NCBI GenBank assembly: GCA_910574455.1
Contig: CAJSYZ010000009.1
Coordinates: 3,241,040-3,305,039 of the forward strand
Source: Trichaptum fuscoviolaceum
Lineage: Eukaryota > Basidiomycota > Agaricomycetes > Hymenochaetales > Trichaptaceae
Reading direction: 5' to 3'
DNA: 64,000 bases
Every line of letters starts with the position of its first letter. Position 1 is the stretch's first letter. The translations under genes and the position numbers were made by a program. The notes below the pieces were generated by a model. That model searched no databases. It was given only the letters and a program-made list of their open reading frames with translations, and was not told the origin of the DNA. Shown here piece by piece: positions 11,220 to 20,592 of this stretch.

Positions 11220-11601
11220 CTAGTAGTAAGAAGCAGGGGTTGGCGTTATGTCTGAGAATGATGTGATCCCAACAGCGTCGCAGGCTTCGGACACAAAGGC
11301 TTTAGCATTGGCGAGGTCGTAACCTTCACAGGTCATTTGGAAGCATGCCTCGATAAAATCGATGAATTCCGAGTTTTCGCATAGACAAAGGTTGTCTGTA
11401 GAAGAACAATTGCCGAGGGGTGCATTTCCGATACAAGTGAGAGCACATTCTATATGGGAGCGGTTTTAGAGTTTGGTAGGAATAATAAGGGCTACACCAG
11501 GGTGACAACTTACGCGGGACCTCTTGACCAGAGACGCAACTGAAGGCATTCTGCGCTATCACAATGGATAGTCCCAGCTTGAGATAACCTGCAACATGCA
11601 T
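11220..11601 (-). CDS. Short secreted CFEM protein (intact)
   Basis: Two exons, 11601-11514 (88 nt) and 11449-11220, encode 105 aa. Exon 1 is a signal peptide (LKLGLSIVIAQNAFSCVSGQ) with the donor GTAAGT. The junction gives QCALTCIGNAPLGNCSS, then TDNLCLCENSEF, then EACFQMTC and SEACDAVG: eight cysteines in CFEM spacing, with the Asp upstream of CLC that ligates haem iron in characterised CFEM proteins. It ends TPASYY. No TM segment, GPI tail or coiled coil follows, so the product is predicted to be a small secreted CFEM protein (effector or haemophore-like; function inferred). It shares exon sizes with the pseudogene at 8128 and a promoter segment with 8.6 kb and 16.8 kb. Confidence 0.85.
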
Positions 11602-12551
11602 ATTGGCTGTCTTGAAGACTAAACGGGCCTGTAAGGGAATGCGATCTAGGAGCGGGGAGTAAAACTAACTCTGTTCAAAGTTGCCTCGTTCCTCTGCACT
11701 TATACACTAACAAAAGAGCACGAATTAGGGCAGAACCGCTGAAATCGTCACGGTGATCACGGCGTTCCAGTTCCGCAGACAGAGGACAGATTGTCAGAAG
11801 TTGATGAAGATTCCATCATACGCAGTCTATTGTAGTGGATCCCGGCGCTGATAACCATAGGTCTCGAAAAGGCACCACAATCCAATGAAGAACAGGGAGC
11901 AGTTGACAGACGCCTCGTAGGATAGAGATGATTGGTTAATGGAGGTGGTTATGTATCTGTATGTATATACTTGTGTCGCTACTTATCTACTCACTTTGAT
12001 TTATCCACCAACTACGTCTTGAGCCTATCTCGGAGTTCAACTAATGTGGTATAAGCATAGTAAGGGTATGATTGAGAACAATCTTCGGCATCGACAATGA
12101 GTAAATGGATTAGCACAACCAGCCTAACTTTCACGATTGATCTAGCGTCAATTATACTATCAGACATGCCGTCTCGTACATGAACTGACCTATGATACGG
12201 AACACATTACTCCATGAGAGAACAACTCTAGATCTGAGCTTCACGTCCTTCCCGAATACATGGTTGGCAACTTCTAGGGGCCATTCCTTTTCTGATGCGC
12301 GTCGACCAAGCAATCAATAATCAGTCACGGTATGTGAGAAAGGCTGAAAGAACTTGTTGTACTAAGTTATTGAGTGCATCGAGCAGGTGAGGATGGTGGG
12401 GGGATATAAAAAAGGACAGGTGCAACTGTCTCGGTTGACGCTTTACTCAGGCATAATAGTACATACAAATTCGGATGCAAGATCCGGGACCCTTACTACA
12501 TATGTAGTACATCACTGCCGGCGTCCCGAGGTATACATACATATTAACATT
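11602..12551. repeat. Segmental duplication copy A (CFEM promoter region, about 11681-12450)
   Basis: Aligns by eye with 16814-17600 over most of its length and with 8571-9060 in part. Landmarks shared with 16.8-17.6 kb include CACGGTGATC, GTTCCAGTTCC, ACTTTGATTTATCCA, GGTCATTCCTTTTCT/GGCCATTCCTTTTCT, and AAGTTATTGAGTGCATCGAG. No coding sequence; presumably CFEM promoter and far upstream sequence. Confidence 0.65.
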
Positions 12552-12734
12552 TATATGTAGAATGTCTGGTTAAGGATTAAATAGAACCCTAGTATTCCAA
12601 AAATGTCTTTACTATTACTAGCCTGAGTAATAAAACGGGCTACTATTTGGTTAACTGCCAGTGATTTAGACTCCGACCCTTGATCAGCACCAACGTTAGT
12701 CCCATTACTGCCTTCCAACATTACCGTGACCTTA
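12552..12734 (+). repeat. Direct repeat copy 1 (~185 bp)
   Basis: From TATATGTAGAATGTCTGGTT to CCGTGACCTTA this is almost identical to 13231-13435. It lacks the ~24 bp AGGGGTCTTGCCACTGGCAG-type insert of the second copy. Confidence 0.9.
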
Positions 12735-13230
12735 CCTATATGTCTGCTTGTATAGCTATATGTCTGCTTGTCTTACTACAGGAGTTTCATGCCTGGTCAT
12801 TTGCCTGCATGGCTCTTGAAAGTGCCGAGTACCCCAAAATTGCCAAAATCTGCTTTTAATTCATGAATCTAACATTCATTCTGTGATATCTTCTGAACTA
12901 CCAATCAAATGCACTTGATAAATTTAGGAAATATAATAGGATACGTAAAGAAGCTTTCTTAGAAGTTAGAATGGCAAATGCACTGCGCATTCTGTTGCAA
13001 AAAATTCAGTATATCCCGTAACTTTGGCCTTTTGAGTAATTTCCCACGACACTAAAACACTCATTTCCCTCGACTGCAAGGTTGGCTTTGCATGCTTTTG
13101 AATGTTTTCTAACTAAGACAGTCCTATAATAATAATGAGCAGATACCGAAGGTACACTAACAAGAAGAATGTTAGTTCCGAGAAAATGGGTTACAACCGG
13201 GGGGTGACAATCAATTTTTGTAACCGGCTG
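12735..13230. other. Spacer between the two direct repeats
   Basis: A/T-rich, with no gene supported. A short tandem (tatagctatatgtctgcttg) lies near 12750-12770. Confidence 0.4.
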
Positions 13231-13435
13231 TATATGTAGAATGTCTGGTTAAGGATTAAATAGAACCCTAGTATTCCAAAAATGCCTTTACTATTACTAG
13301 CCTGAGTAATAAAACGGGCAGGGGTCTTGCCACTGGCAGTGCTACTATTTGGTTAACTGCCAGTGATTTAGACTCCGACCCTTGATCAGCACCAACGTTA
13401 GTCCCATTACTGCCTTCCAACATAACCGTGACCTT
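13231..13435 (+). repeat. Direct repeat copy 2, in the promoter of the F-box gene at 13507
   Basis: Near-identical to 12552-12734 plus a ~24-bp insert at about 13319-13342. It ends 71 bp before the F-box ATG, so this repeat is part of that gene's promoter. A diverged third copy is at about 17705-17765 and retains a form of the insert, suggesting copy 1 lost it. Confidence 0.85.
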
Positions 13436-13506
13436 AGAGCCCTCAAAACCAAACAACTTGTACTGCTAGCATACACATTGTTGGTATTTTCTTGCTTGTG
13501 TGAAAA

Positions 13507-15416
13507 ATGTCTTCTGGATTATTCGACCTCCTTCCCTTCGAGCTCAACGAAAAGATACTCATCCTCCTCTCGCCTCAGGACCTTACTTCAGCAGCGTGCC
13601 TCAACGGCAGTATCTACAAAATTATCAAGGATTCTGTAGAGGTGCAATATGCCTTGAGCTTGATGACGCACGGAATGATCGACGGCGACAAGTCCAGGTC
13701 AGCTTCGGAAAAGTTGACGGAGCTGTTGCGAGTAGAGGAAGCGTGGAGAACGTTGGATCTTTCCCGACGAGTGTCCGTGAAGGTGTCATATCACTCGCCT
13801 CATATATACGACCTATCTGGTGGTATCTATCTGCATGGAGACTGTGAACAGGCTACGGAAACGCGCGAAACCAGATCTCTCAGGTTTTACGATCTTACTA
13901 GTTGTAGAAATGTGACTGCCATGCACGAGGAAACTTGGCGTAGAATGTCCATTCCGGATCTTATTGTGGACGTCGGTCTTGCGCTTCAAGAGCATGATCT
14001 AATAGGCATTGTCGGTGTCCGAGAGATGTGAGTCTTAATTTAATCTTGGGTGTAATCTAAGACCAATACATGCTACTCAATAGAGAAGAATTTCAAGCAA
14101 TCTCACTTCATCTAAAGCAGTTTTCGACTGGCCTCCCTCACCCACATGCAGACAGACCAGTGATACCTTTAGGCCGCGCAGCGAAGTCGTGGCGCAGACT
14201 CTCGATCAGGATGGGGATTGTTGACCCGTTTCTAATGCTGCTTCTGTCATGGCCTCGTTCGGGGGTAGCAGGCAGTGGAGACATACTTCTGCTGGTGAAT
14301 TGGTGGACTGGAGAAATCGCCATAGTTGGTACTCTATTCATAATCATCTTCCAATATGCCACTGATGTGCATTATCAAAGAGAGAACAAGTGCTGGGTCG
14401 AATGTATGCTGGATTCGTCTTCCTCGCGCCTAATCTCGTTCTCCTCCCAAACCATCATGCAAATACATTTGAGATCGCACAGCTCCCAGATCTCTCGGAA
14501 ACAGGCAACGCCTCTTTTGACTCCTTCAAACGTATCGCACACCTGGACCTACCTCGGATGAATGCGAACTGTAGCATCTTTGACATCACTTGTCGGGTGG
14601 ACCCTAATCCGTTCGGAGTGCCCCACCCAAAACAACAAGACGTACACGAGTGGAAAAAATCCCGTGAACGCTCATTCTCCGCTGACCCCTCTCGTGCTGT
14701 AGTACTAATGCACGTCCGTATTCACGAGAGCGAGCTGTGCCAGCGTCCCCGGCCGCTTCGGTGGGGACGTCTACATGTGCTGAACCTCCTTGTCCACCGC
14801 GATGCGCTCATACAGGCGATCCATGCGCAATTCGAACTAAGCATGACGAATAACGGGGAAACGGGAGAAGAATCGATCAAAACTGTTCCATGGACGCAAT
14901 GGGCCCATGGTATTGTACGCTGGTGTGTGGATGATGATGAGCATCCCTTCTGGATTACCTCGGTCAGCGGTCAGCGGTTCGTTACTTTAAATACATGCAA
15001 TCAACTGGTGGTGAAGGATTTCAATCCTCATGCAGTTAAACGCATGTGTACCACCTTACAAACTAGCGGGAAAGGGAGGGAGCTGCAGTTGAGTGATTCG
15101 ACATGTGCCAGGATTGTAGGAAGGAACGCACGTCTCAGCGAAGATCGTGAATGCCTTGAGACAGTTTTTCAGTCGGATGATTTGTTAATTGCAGAATTGC
15201 CATACGTGGAGACCGTCTCGGATCTCTTGAGCATGGGCCTTGAATATGATAGTGTTCTACTGGACGAGGAGCGGATTATTGGATTGATGGTACGTCGTCG
15301 TACATCGGTGCTTTACACTCGAGCATACGAGAGTCAAAAACTCATTCGATGTTGTTCTTACACAGGAAGGCTCAGAGACAAGCGCAGATGTCAACTTCGA
15401 TGTCATCTCAATGTAG
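13507..15416 (+). CDS. F-box protein, four-exon Agaricomycete family (intact)
   Basis: Exons 13507-14027, 14084-14324, 14381-15289 and 15366-15416, all in phase, 573 aa. N-terminal F-box, LPFELNEKILILLSPQDLTS (residues ~8-45), the SCF/Skp1-binding motif. The rest is the family's own C-terminal region with landmarks LLLVNWWTGEIAIV, GFVFLAPNLVLLPN, SGQRFVTL, LVVKDFNPHAVKRM, ELPYVETVSDLLS and DEERIIGL. The last exon is only 17 codons and ends FDVISM, as in the paralogues. Intron 2 has a weak donor (GTTGGT) where the paralogue at 53449 has GTGTGT. Substrate unknown. The promoter contains direct repeat copy 2. Closest paralogue in the window: 53449-55354. Confidence 0.85.
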
Positions 15417-15527
15417 GAGTGGGTCAGCTCGGAGACTGTATACGGTACATCACTAGTGCCTGAAATGCAAGTTGCGACTGAATCTTACTACTCCTGATAT
15501 GCCTGCTTATCATGGTAAAGGCCGTTT

Positions 15528-15632
15528 GAAGAACGGAAGGTACCTTATCCCGTGGGCTTGGTTGCGATAACCAGACGCGGATAATAAGCATCTGTAGACG
15601 GGCGCTGGTATTCGGAAATGGATTCGTCATGA
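15528..15632 (+). pseudogene. Remnant of an SDR gene (last-exon fragment)
   Basis: AACGGAAGGTACCTTATCCC and the following ~90 nt match the last exon of the SDR genes at 29173 and 44009 (protein motif NGKYFIPWA, then the Asp/Gln/Leu-rich C-terminus). The reading frame has stops (TAA, TAG) and nothing upstream of it is recognisable. Confidence 0.6.
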
Positions 15633-16098
15633 CCGAGGTAGGGCAGCAGCTTGATTGTTACACGTTTGGACATTCGTTCTTGGAGGACCACGCCTCCTTA
15701 CACCTCAAGTTGCAATCCAATTCATATGGCTTCAAACACTGCGTCGTCCTAACGGAACGAAGAAAAGGGAACGGTGTGGGCCGTTTGGTAACTTCAATCG
15801 CCCCGGGATTCTGCGGTTGTCAAAATGCGGATCGTGGTCTCCGAGTTACACCTTGCATTGACATCTTCGAGAGTTCGATGAAGACTTGACGTCAAAAGCC
15901 CCTTTCTCGGGTTGAAGAACTGCTACGATCGTTGACTGAGTAGGTCTGCTTCACGACATACTCACTTGAGTGGGAAAAAGGGCTTCGAGCATATCCGAGT
16001 CTGTGAGCACTCGTAGGTGACCGTATGAGAACAAGGTTAATCTACGAAAGAAAGGCCGATCCCGTTAGAGGTTGTTGTTCTTAACCTCGCGTCAAGTT
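15633..16098. other. Intergenic
   Basis: An open frame 15629-15889 (plus, 86 codons) shows no recognised domain and begins within the SDR remnant; not called a gene. Confidence 0.35.
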
Positions 16099-16560
16099 TT
16101 ACATCGAAAGAACGGTGAACTTGTCAATGGCCCATGTTCGTAAACTGCGCTGCAAGAACGAAGTACATAGCTATTGGCATATGAGTAGCACGAATTGTAG
16201 ACAAACTCACATGCAATACGATGACTCGCTCTTCGTCGATGAAGACGCCGTCACACTCATTGTCCAAGAATGATGTAGTTTCGGTGTACGGCAGTTCATT
16301 CCGTGAAATAACCTCAGCAAATACTCGGTTGAGGTTACCCTCGTCATCCGGAGAACGAGCGTGCGATTCGATAACACGGCCACGCGCCTGATCTGAAAGC
16401 AAGAGCTCTTTCCCTTCTACATTTCCGTTGTTCTTTAAGTCCATGCGCATGCGCTTTACAGCATACTGGTTGAAGTCCTTTATAACTAAGTCTCCGGATG
16501 AATGCATTCCAGCAAACCGCTGGCCTGCGATTGTTGTAATCCATATGGACTGTGTTTCTA
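16099..16560 (-). pseudogene. 3' fragment of an F-box-family gene
   Basis: Starts abruptly with SIWITTIAGQRFAGMHSSG, then LVIKDFNQYAVKRM, NELPYTETTSFLD and DEERVIVLH. These are the C-terminal landmarks of the 13507 and 53449 proteins. A GTGAGT donor follows VLH and an acceptor CTTGCAG near 16150 leads in frame to a 17-codon last exon ending DKFTVLSM and TAA (16101-16099). The F-box and about two thirds of the gene are absent. The break abuts a dead CFEM copy on the same strand, so a rearrangement joined them. Confidence 0.75.
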
Positions 16561-16589
16561 CCTGCCAAGCAGTCTAGAGAGTCTAATTT

Positions 16590-16735
16590 CCCACCACTCT
16601 TCAGCGAAGCCGGGGTGCGTGCTGTGAATGAATGGATCTTATAGGGGACTGGGGTGGGAGCGAAAAAGGCCATTTTGAACAACATACGTAATATCTCCGT
16701 GCTTGAGATAGCTCGAGACGTGCGTATTGAGCGTC
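16590..16735 (-). pseudogene. Dead CFEM copy, internal deletion, mutated start
   Basis: The 3' end and flank (16590-16650) match the 3' end of the CFEM pseudogene at 8128. Sequence 16690-16735 matches the first half of exon 1 of the short CFEM genes. Intron and exon 2 body are deleted. Where the intact gene has ATGCATGTT, this copy reads ACGCACGTC, so the start codon is lost. Confidence 0.55.
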
Positions 16736-17704
16736 TTTGACTCGGAGGCTGGATAGGCCTGCAAGGACTGTACGATCAGGAGACAGCTAGAGAACTGAAG
16801 CGTCGTTCGAAGTGATGCCTGGTTCCTCTGATCTTATACTCGCCAGCAGAAGAGCAATGGCGTGTCAAAAACGCTGAGGCTGACACGGTGATCGCAATGT
16901 TCCAGTTCCACGGCCAGAGTAGAAGACATCAAATTGTGAAAAGTCGAAGAAGATGCCATTATACACAGTTCACGTCAGTGGGGCCGGGTGTCATGATAAA
17001 AACTGTAGAAATGGAATAAATGCCACAATCTGAGGAAGAGTTGAAGGATCCGATTGACAGATGCCTAGGATAAAGGTGGATGGTCAATAAATCTGTATGT
17101 GTACATGTGTCCGTGAGTAGTATGACCCGTTTTAGGGCCCACTGTCACTAGTACTCACTTTGATTTATCCAATCACGTCTTGATTCTATCTTGTACTTCA
17201 ATACTGTAGTATAAGCATAGGTATATGATTGAGAATAGTCTTCGACACTGAGTGAACGAATCAGCACAGCCAGCTTACGTTTCACAATTGATCTAGCATT
17301 AGTTGTATCATCACACATCCGTTTCGTCCGCAGACTGACCTGTGAAACGCAACGCTTTACTCCATGAGAGCTCAGAGAACAACTTTTAAGCTTCACGTTC
17401 CGAATACATAGTTGGAAACTTCGAGGGTCATTCCTTTTCTAATGCGCGTCAACCAAGCTATCAGTTACATTCCAATGTCCTTCGGTGGTACGCGAGAAAG
17501 GCTCGAAAAACTTGTTGTGCGAAGTTATTGAGTGCATCGAGCAGATGAGGATGGTGGTGGTAGAATAGGATGGGTGAAGTTGAAGTAGCAACCCGTCTCG
17601 ATATGTACTTACCAACCTGAACTTGAAGCCCTCTGCCACTCAGCGGCTCTTATTCAAGTTGTCATTACTAGTATAGCTCCGACCTGTACTAAGTACATAT
17701 AAAT
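16736..17704. repeat. Segmental duplication copy B (about 16814-17600)
   Basis: Diverged copy of 11681-12450, in the same order and orientation, attached to the dead CFEM copy as copy A is attached to the live one. No coding sequence is supported; open frames on the minus strand here have no features. Confidence 0.65.
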
Positions 17705-17765
17705 CAAATGCCTATACTAATATTATCAATAAAACAGGCTGGCAGATGTCCTGCCAGTGTCTGTT
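17705..17765 (+). repeat. Diverged third copy of the promoter direct repeat (partial)
   Basis: ATGCCTATACTAATATTATC and AATAAAACAGGCTGGCAG match direct repeat copy 2 (ATGCCTTTACTATTACTAGC, TAATAAAACGGGCAGG), followed by a TGCCAGTG-type insert end. It lies at the same relative place beside copy B. Confidence 0.55.
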
Positions 17766-18269
17766 CGACTTGAACACCGGTCAAGAACAACGGGCGGAGG
17801 AGGGAGCTTTTAAAACAAAGAGCATTAGAAACTATCACTAAGGAGAAAACAGTGCAGTCAGTCCTACTAAAAGACGAAAACAAAACTCTAAAAACACTTG
17901 GGATCCCAAAAGTACAAATACAAGAGCGTACTAATATATAACTAGCATACTTGTTGCGTGATACTTCGACTTCAGACACATTTCGGCTTCGTTAACAGAT
18001 CGACGGCGGGGTAGATCGGGAGTATGGAGAAGATCGGCATCCTGAGTGAAATCAGGCTGGAAGGCAAGGAAGACTAAGAAGAGCGGGGAATATGTTGCAT
18101 GTGTGTTTTTGTTTCGGGAAAGGAGAAGGAGAAGGAGAGGGAAGAAGGCAGGAAGTTCGACAAAAAGTAGAGAAAGGGGATTCCATATGGGGTGACCTAA
18201 CATTGAATCGTGTTTCGTTGAGCAGACAGGAAGCATGAGCATGAGAGTCAGATTTTAGAAAGCAGCACG
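17766..18269. other. Intergenic, 3' flank of TPR/F-box gene
   Basis: Purine-rich tract GGAGAAGGAGAAGGAGAGGG near 18120; no gene supported. Confidence 0.4.
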
Positions 18270-20592
18270 TTACGTCTGATACGACCCCGGAGCAAAGTCG
18301 TCCCAGAGCGCGTCCTCGCACCCAAGGCTCTCAAGCCACTCCTCCGCATGCAATTCCATCCTCCTCTCAGGCCACTCTTCCAGTCCCTCCAAGTGTCCGC
18401 CTTTCCTCCTCACACTATACTGCTTGTTCCCAAAATGCACCAGCCGTATACTGCTCGGCAGCGCCGCTTCCACCAGCCCGAGCGGGTCGCTCGCCTCCGT
18501 ATCCAGCAGCGCGATGTAGCGCAACTGCTGCGGCAGGCCGGGGCCAAGCGTTTTGAGGAATTGGTCCGCGTTCCGGCGGGGCACTCCGGAGAGGAGGAGC
18601 GCGTGCAAGCTGCGCGGGATGATCCAGGAGAACAGGCCAGGGCTCGCGTCCTTCGTCATCGTAACCGCGAGATGGCGAAGGGTTGTCATGACGGGGAGCA
18701 CGCCAAGAATCGACGCGTCGTACCCAAGGCGCGCTTGGTTCGACTCGCCGGCAACGTCAAGCTCCAGCTTCTCGAGCTGTGGCCGCGCGCGCAAGAACTC
18801 GCCGATCGCGGTGAACAGTCCCGGGTCCGCAGCGCTCGTGGACATGTGGTCGACGACACGGAAGCCGAAGTTGCGAAGATTCGGGAGCGCATTGGTATTC
18901 GCGTGTTCGCGGAAGTGGTGTGCGACATTCGTGAGCAGTACGCAGACCATCCGCAGCGAGACCAGCTGCTGCGCATTTTTCAGTACCAAACCCACAATGT
19001 CGGACGACCCACTCTGTACGGTTCCCACGAACTCAATATGCGTCAAATGGGCCAAGCTCACCGCGCCCAGGTTCTGTGCGGTCGGGAATGGCGCATAGTA
19101 TGTACATAAGCAGAGCTTGCGCAGGGTAGCACGGTTTTGAGCGAGGAAGGGCGCGAGGGCGTGCGCGCCATGATCTTTTACGAACTTGAACTGCGTCAGA
19201 TGGGTGAGGTGAGGCAGAACAGGCTCAGTGTCGTGTTCCGGGTCAACGCTGAGTGACTGTAAGCGTGGGTGTGTCGAACTGAGTATTTCGGCAATGCGAT
19301 TCCAGACTTCGTTCGAGCCAGTGAAGATGACTTCTTTAAGGTTCAGTAGTTTCGGGAGCGCGTTAGCAAGCATTGCTGTGAGGCAATAAGATAAATGTAA
19401 CGACAGGCGGAAATTAAAAAATAACGTACTTGTCTGAAAAGCCATATGATGACTCCGATCTCTCCGGGACGCCGATATCCTGACAGTCTTAACGAGCTTC
19501 GCAAATGAAGGATCGAGCACAATCCGCGATAATACATCGGCCGTTCTCTGCGTTAGCTGCTTTTCGAGCCTCAACCCAGGTCTTTCAGGGTCATCATCAC
19601 CTTCCCGCCAATACTTCTCCTCGCCCGATAGCTTGCATGTCCCAAAATGCAGATCAATGCGTTGAAAAACGATCTCGAATGCAATCCGGGATAAAACGTG
19701 TGGAATTTGCAGGAGGGTTTTGAGGTCTCTCCGCGGAAGGTAGGAAGCCACTTTTCTCCACAGCTCGGGTGAGAGCCGACGAGACGAGCTCTCAATATTC
19801 CAAAACCGAGACTGTCGGTGATGATCGTTAGGCCAACGACAGGCATGGCAACAACACAGTAAAATTGGCTCACGTCTTTTGATGTTACGTTCGACGAGGA
19901 GGGGATCGAAAGCAGCGAGGTAGCGACAGCATGGTCGGGTACAAGCTCAAGAACTCGGTGGAGGTCTACAGCAAGTTGAGCTCAAGCCGGTGGGAACGCC
20001 CGGATGCAAAACGAGCTCACCTTCGCGCGCCTTCGACATGTCACCGGCAGCCATTCGCGCTCTCCCCCTCAGCAGATATAGCTGTACTCGCTGGGGGATT
20101 CCGGGGTTCGCAGCCTGCAGGCAGCTCAAGACGCCATTCTCGACGATATGGTGGGAGAACGGGCTGAGTGGCACGCCAAACATCGATTGTGAGAACCCAC
20201 ACAGTCGACACGGTTTAAAGGCAGCAACGAAAGACACACTTTGCAAGCCTCAAGAGGTTCATGGCATGGATGAGGACCTCAGCCTTCTGCTCGTTGGACA
20301 GACGCTCGGTGGCATCGCGGATGCTGGCGTCGAGGATGCGTGGGTTGACGATGTCGAGGCCGGTGACGGTAACGTTGGCAAGAACAGTCGCATTAGGGCG
20401 CTGTATGTGCCGCGAGGGCTCATGGTGAGGATGGGAGTGCGGGTGCTGGGGCGGGCCCGAGTGCATGGGAGGAGGAGAAGAGGAGGTATCGGGGAGGGCA
20501 GAGTGGCATAGCTTGGTTTTGTAGCCGCCGTAAATCTTCCTCCAGTCGCCCTTCCTCATTGGTCCGTGCCTATTCCGTGCCGGGCCACTCAT
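18270..20592 (-). CDS. TPR plus F-box protein with LRR-like C-terminus
   Basis: Five exons with every phase matching: 20592-20240, 20163-20021, 19965-19874, 19811-19430 and 19375-18270; 691 aa. The N-terminal ~110 residues are Pro/His-rich. A TPR unit spans two exons (YLLRGRARMAAGDMSKARED, then LHRVLELVPDHAVA). The F-box follows: LSPELWRKVASYLPRRDLKT, then LLQIPHVLSRIAFEIVF. The remainder is a leucine-rich repeat-like array (for example LPKLLNLKEVIFTGSNEVW, LRKLCLCTYYAPFPTAQN). Expected role: substrate adaptor of an SCF ubiquitin ligase; substrate unknown. Intron 4 (19429-19376) is 54 nt, a multiple of three, with no stop, so retention would add 18 hydrophobic residues. Start ATG 20592 is the first in frame; an internal start or upstream exon is possible. 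Confidence 0.8.

Noticed and set aside
12552..13435. Direct repeats as LTRs of a small retroelement
   Set aside because: The 0.5-kb spacer has no primer-binding site, polypurine tract or coding sequence, and the repeats lack TG...CA ends.
18348..19109. Long plus-strand open frame (253 codons) opposite the TPR/F-box gene
   Set aside because: Antisense shadow of the GC-rich last exon; Arg/Gln-rich composition and no family features.
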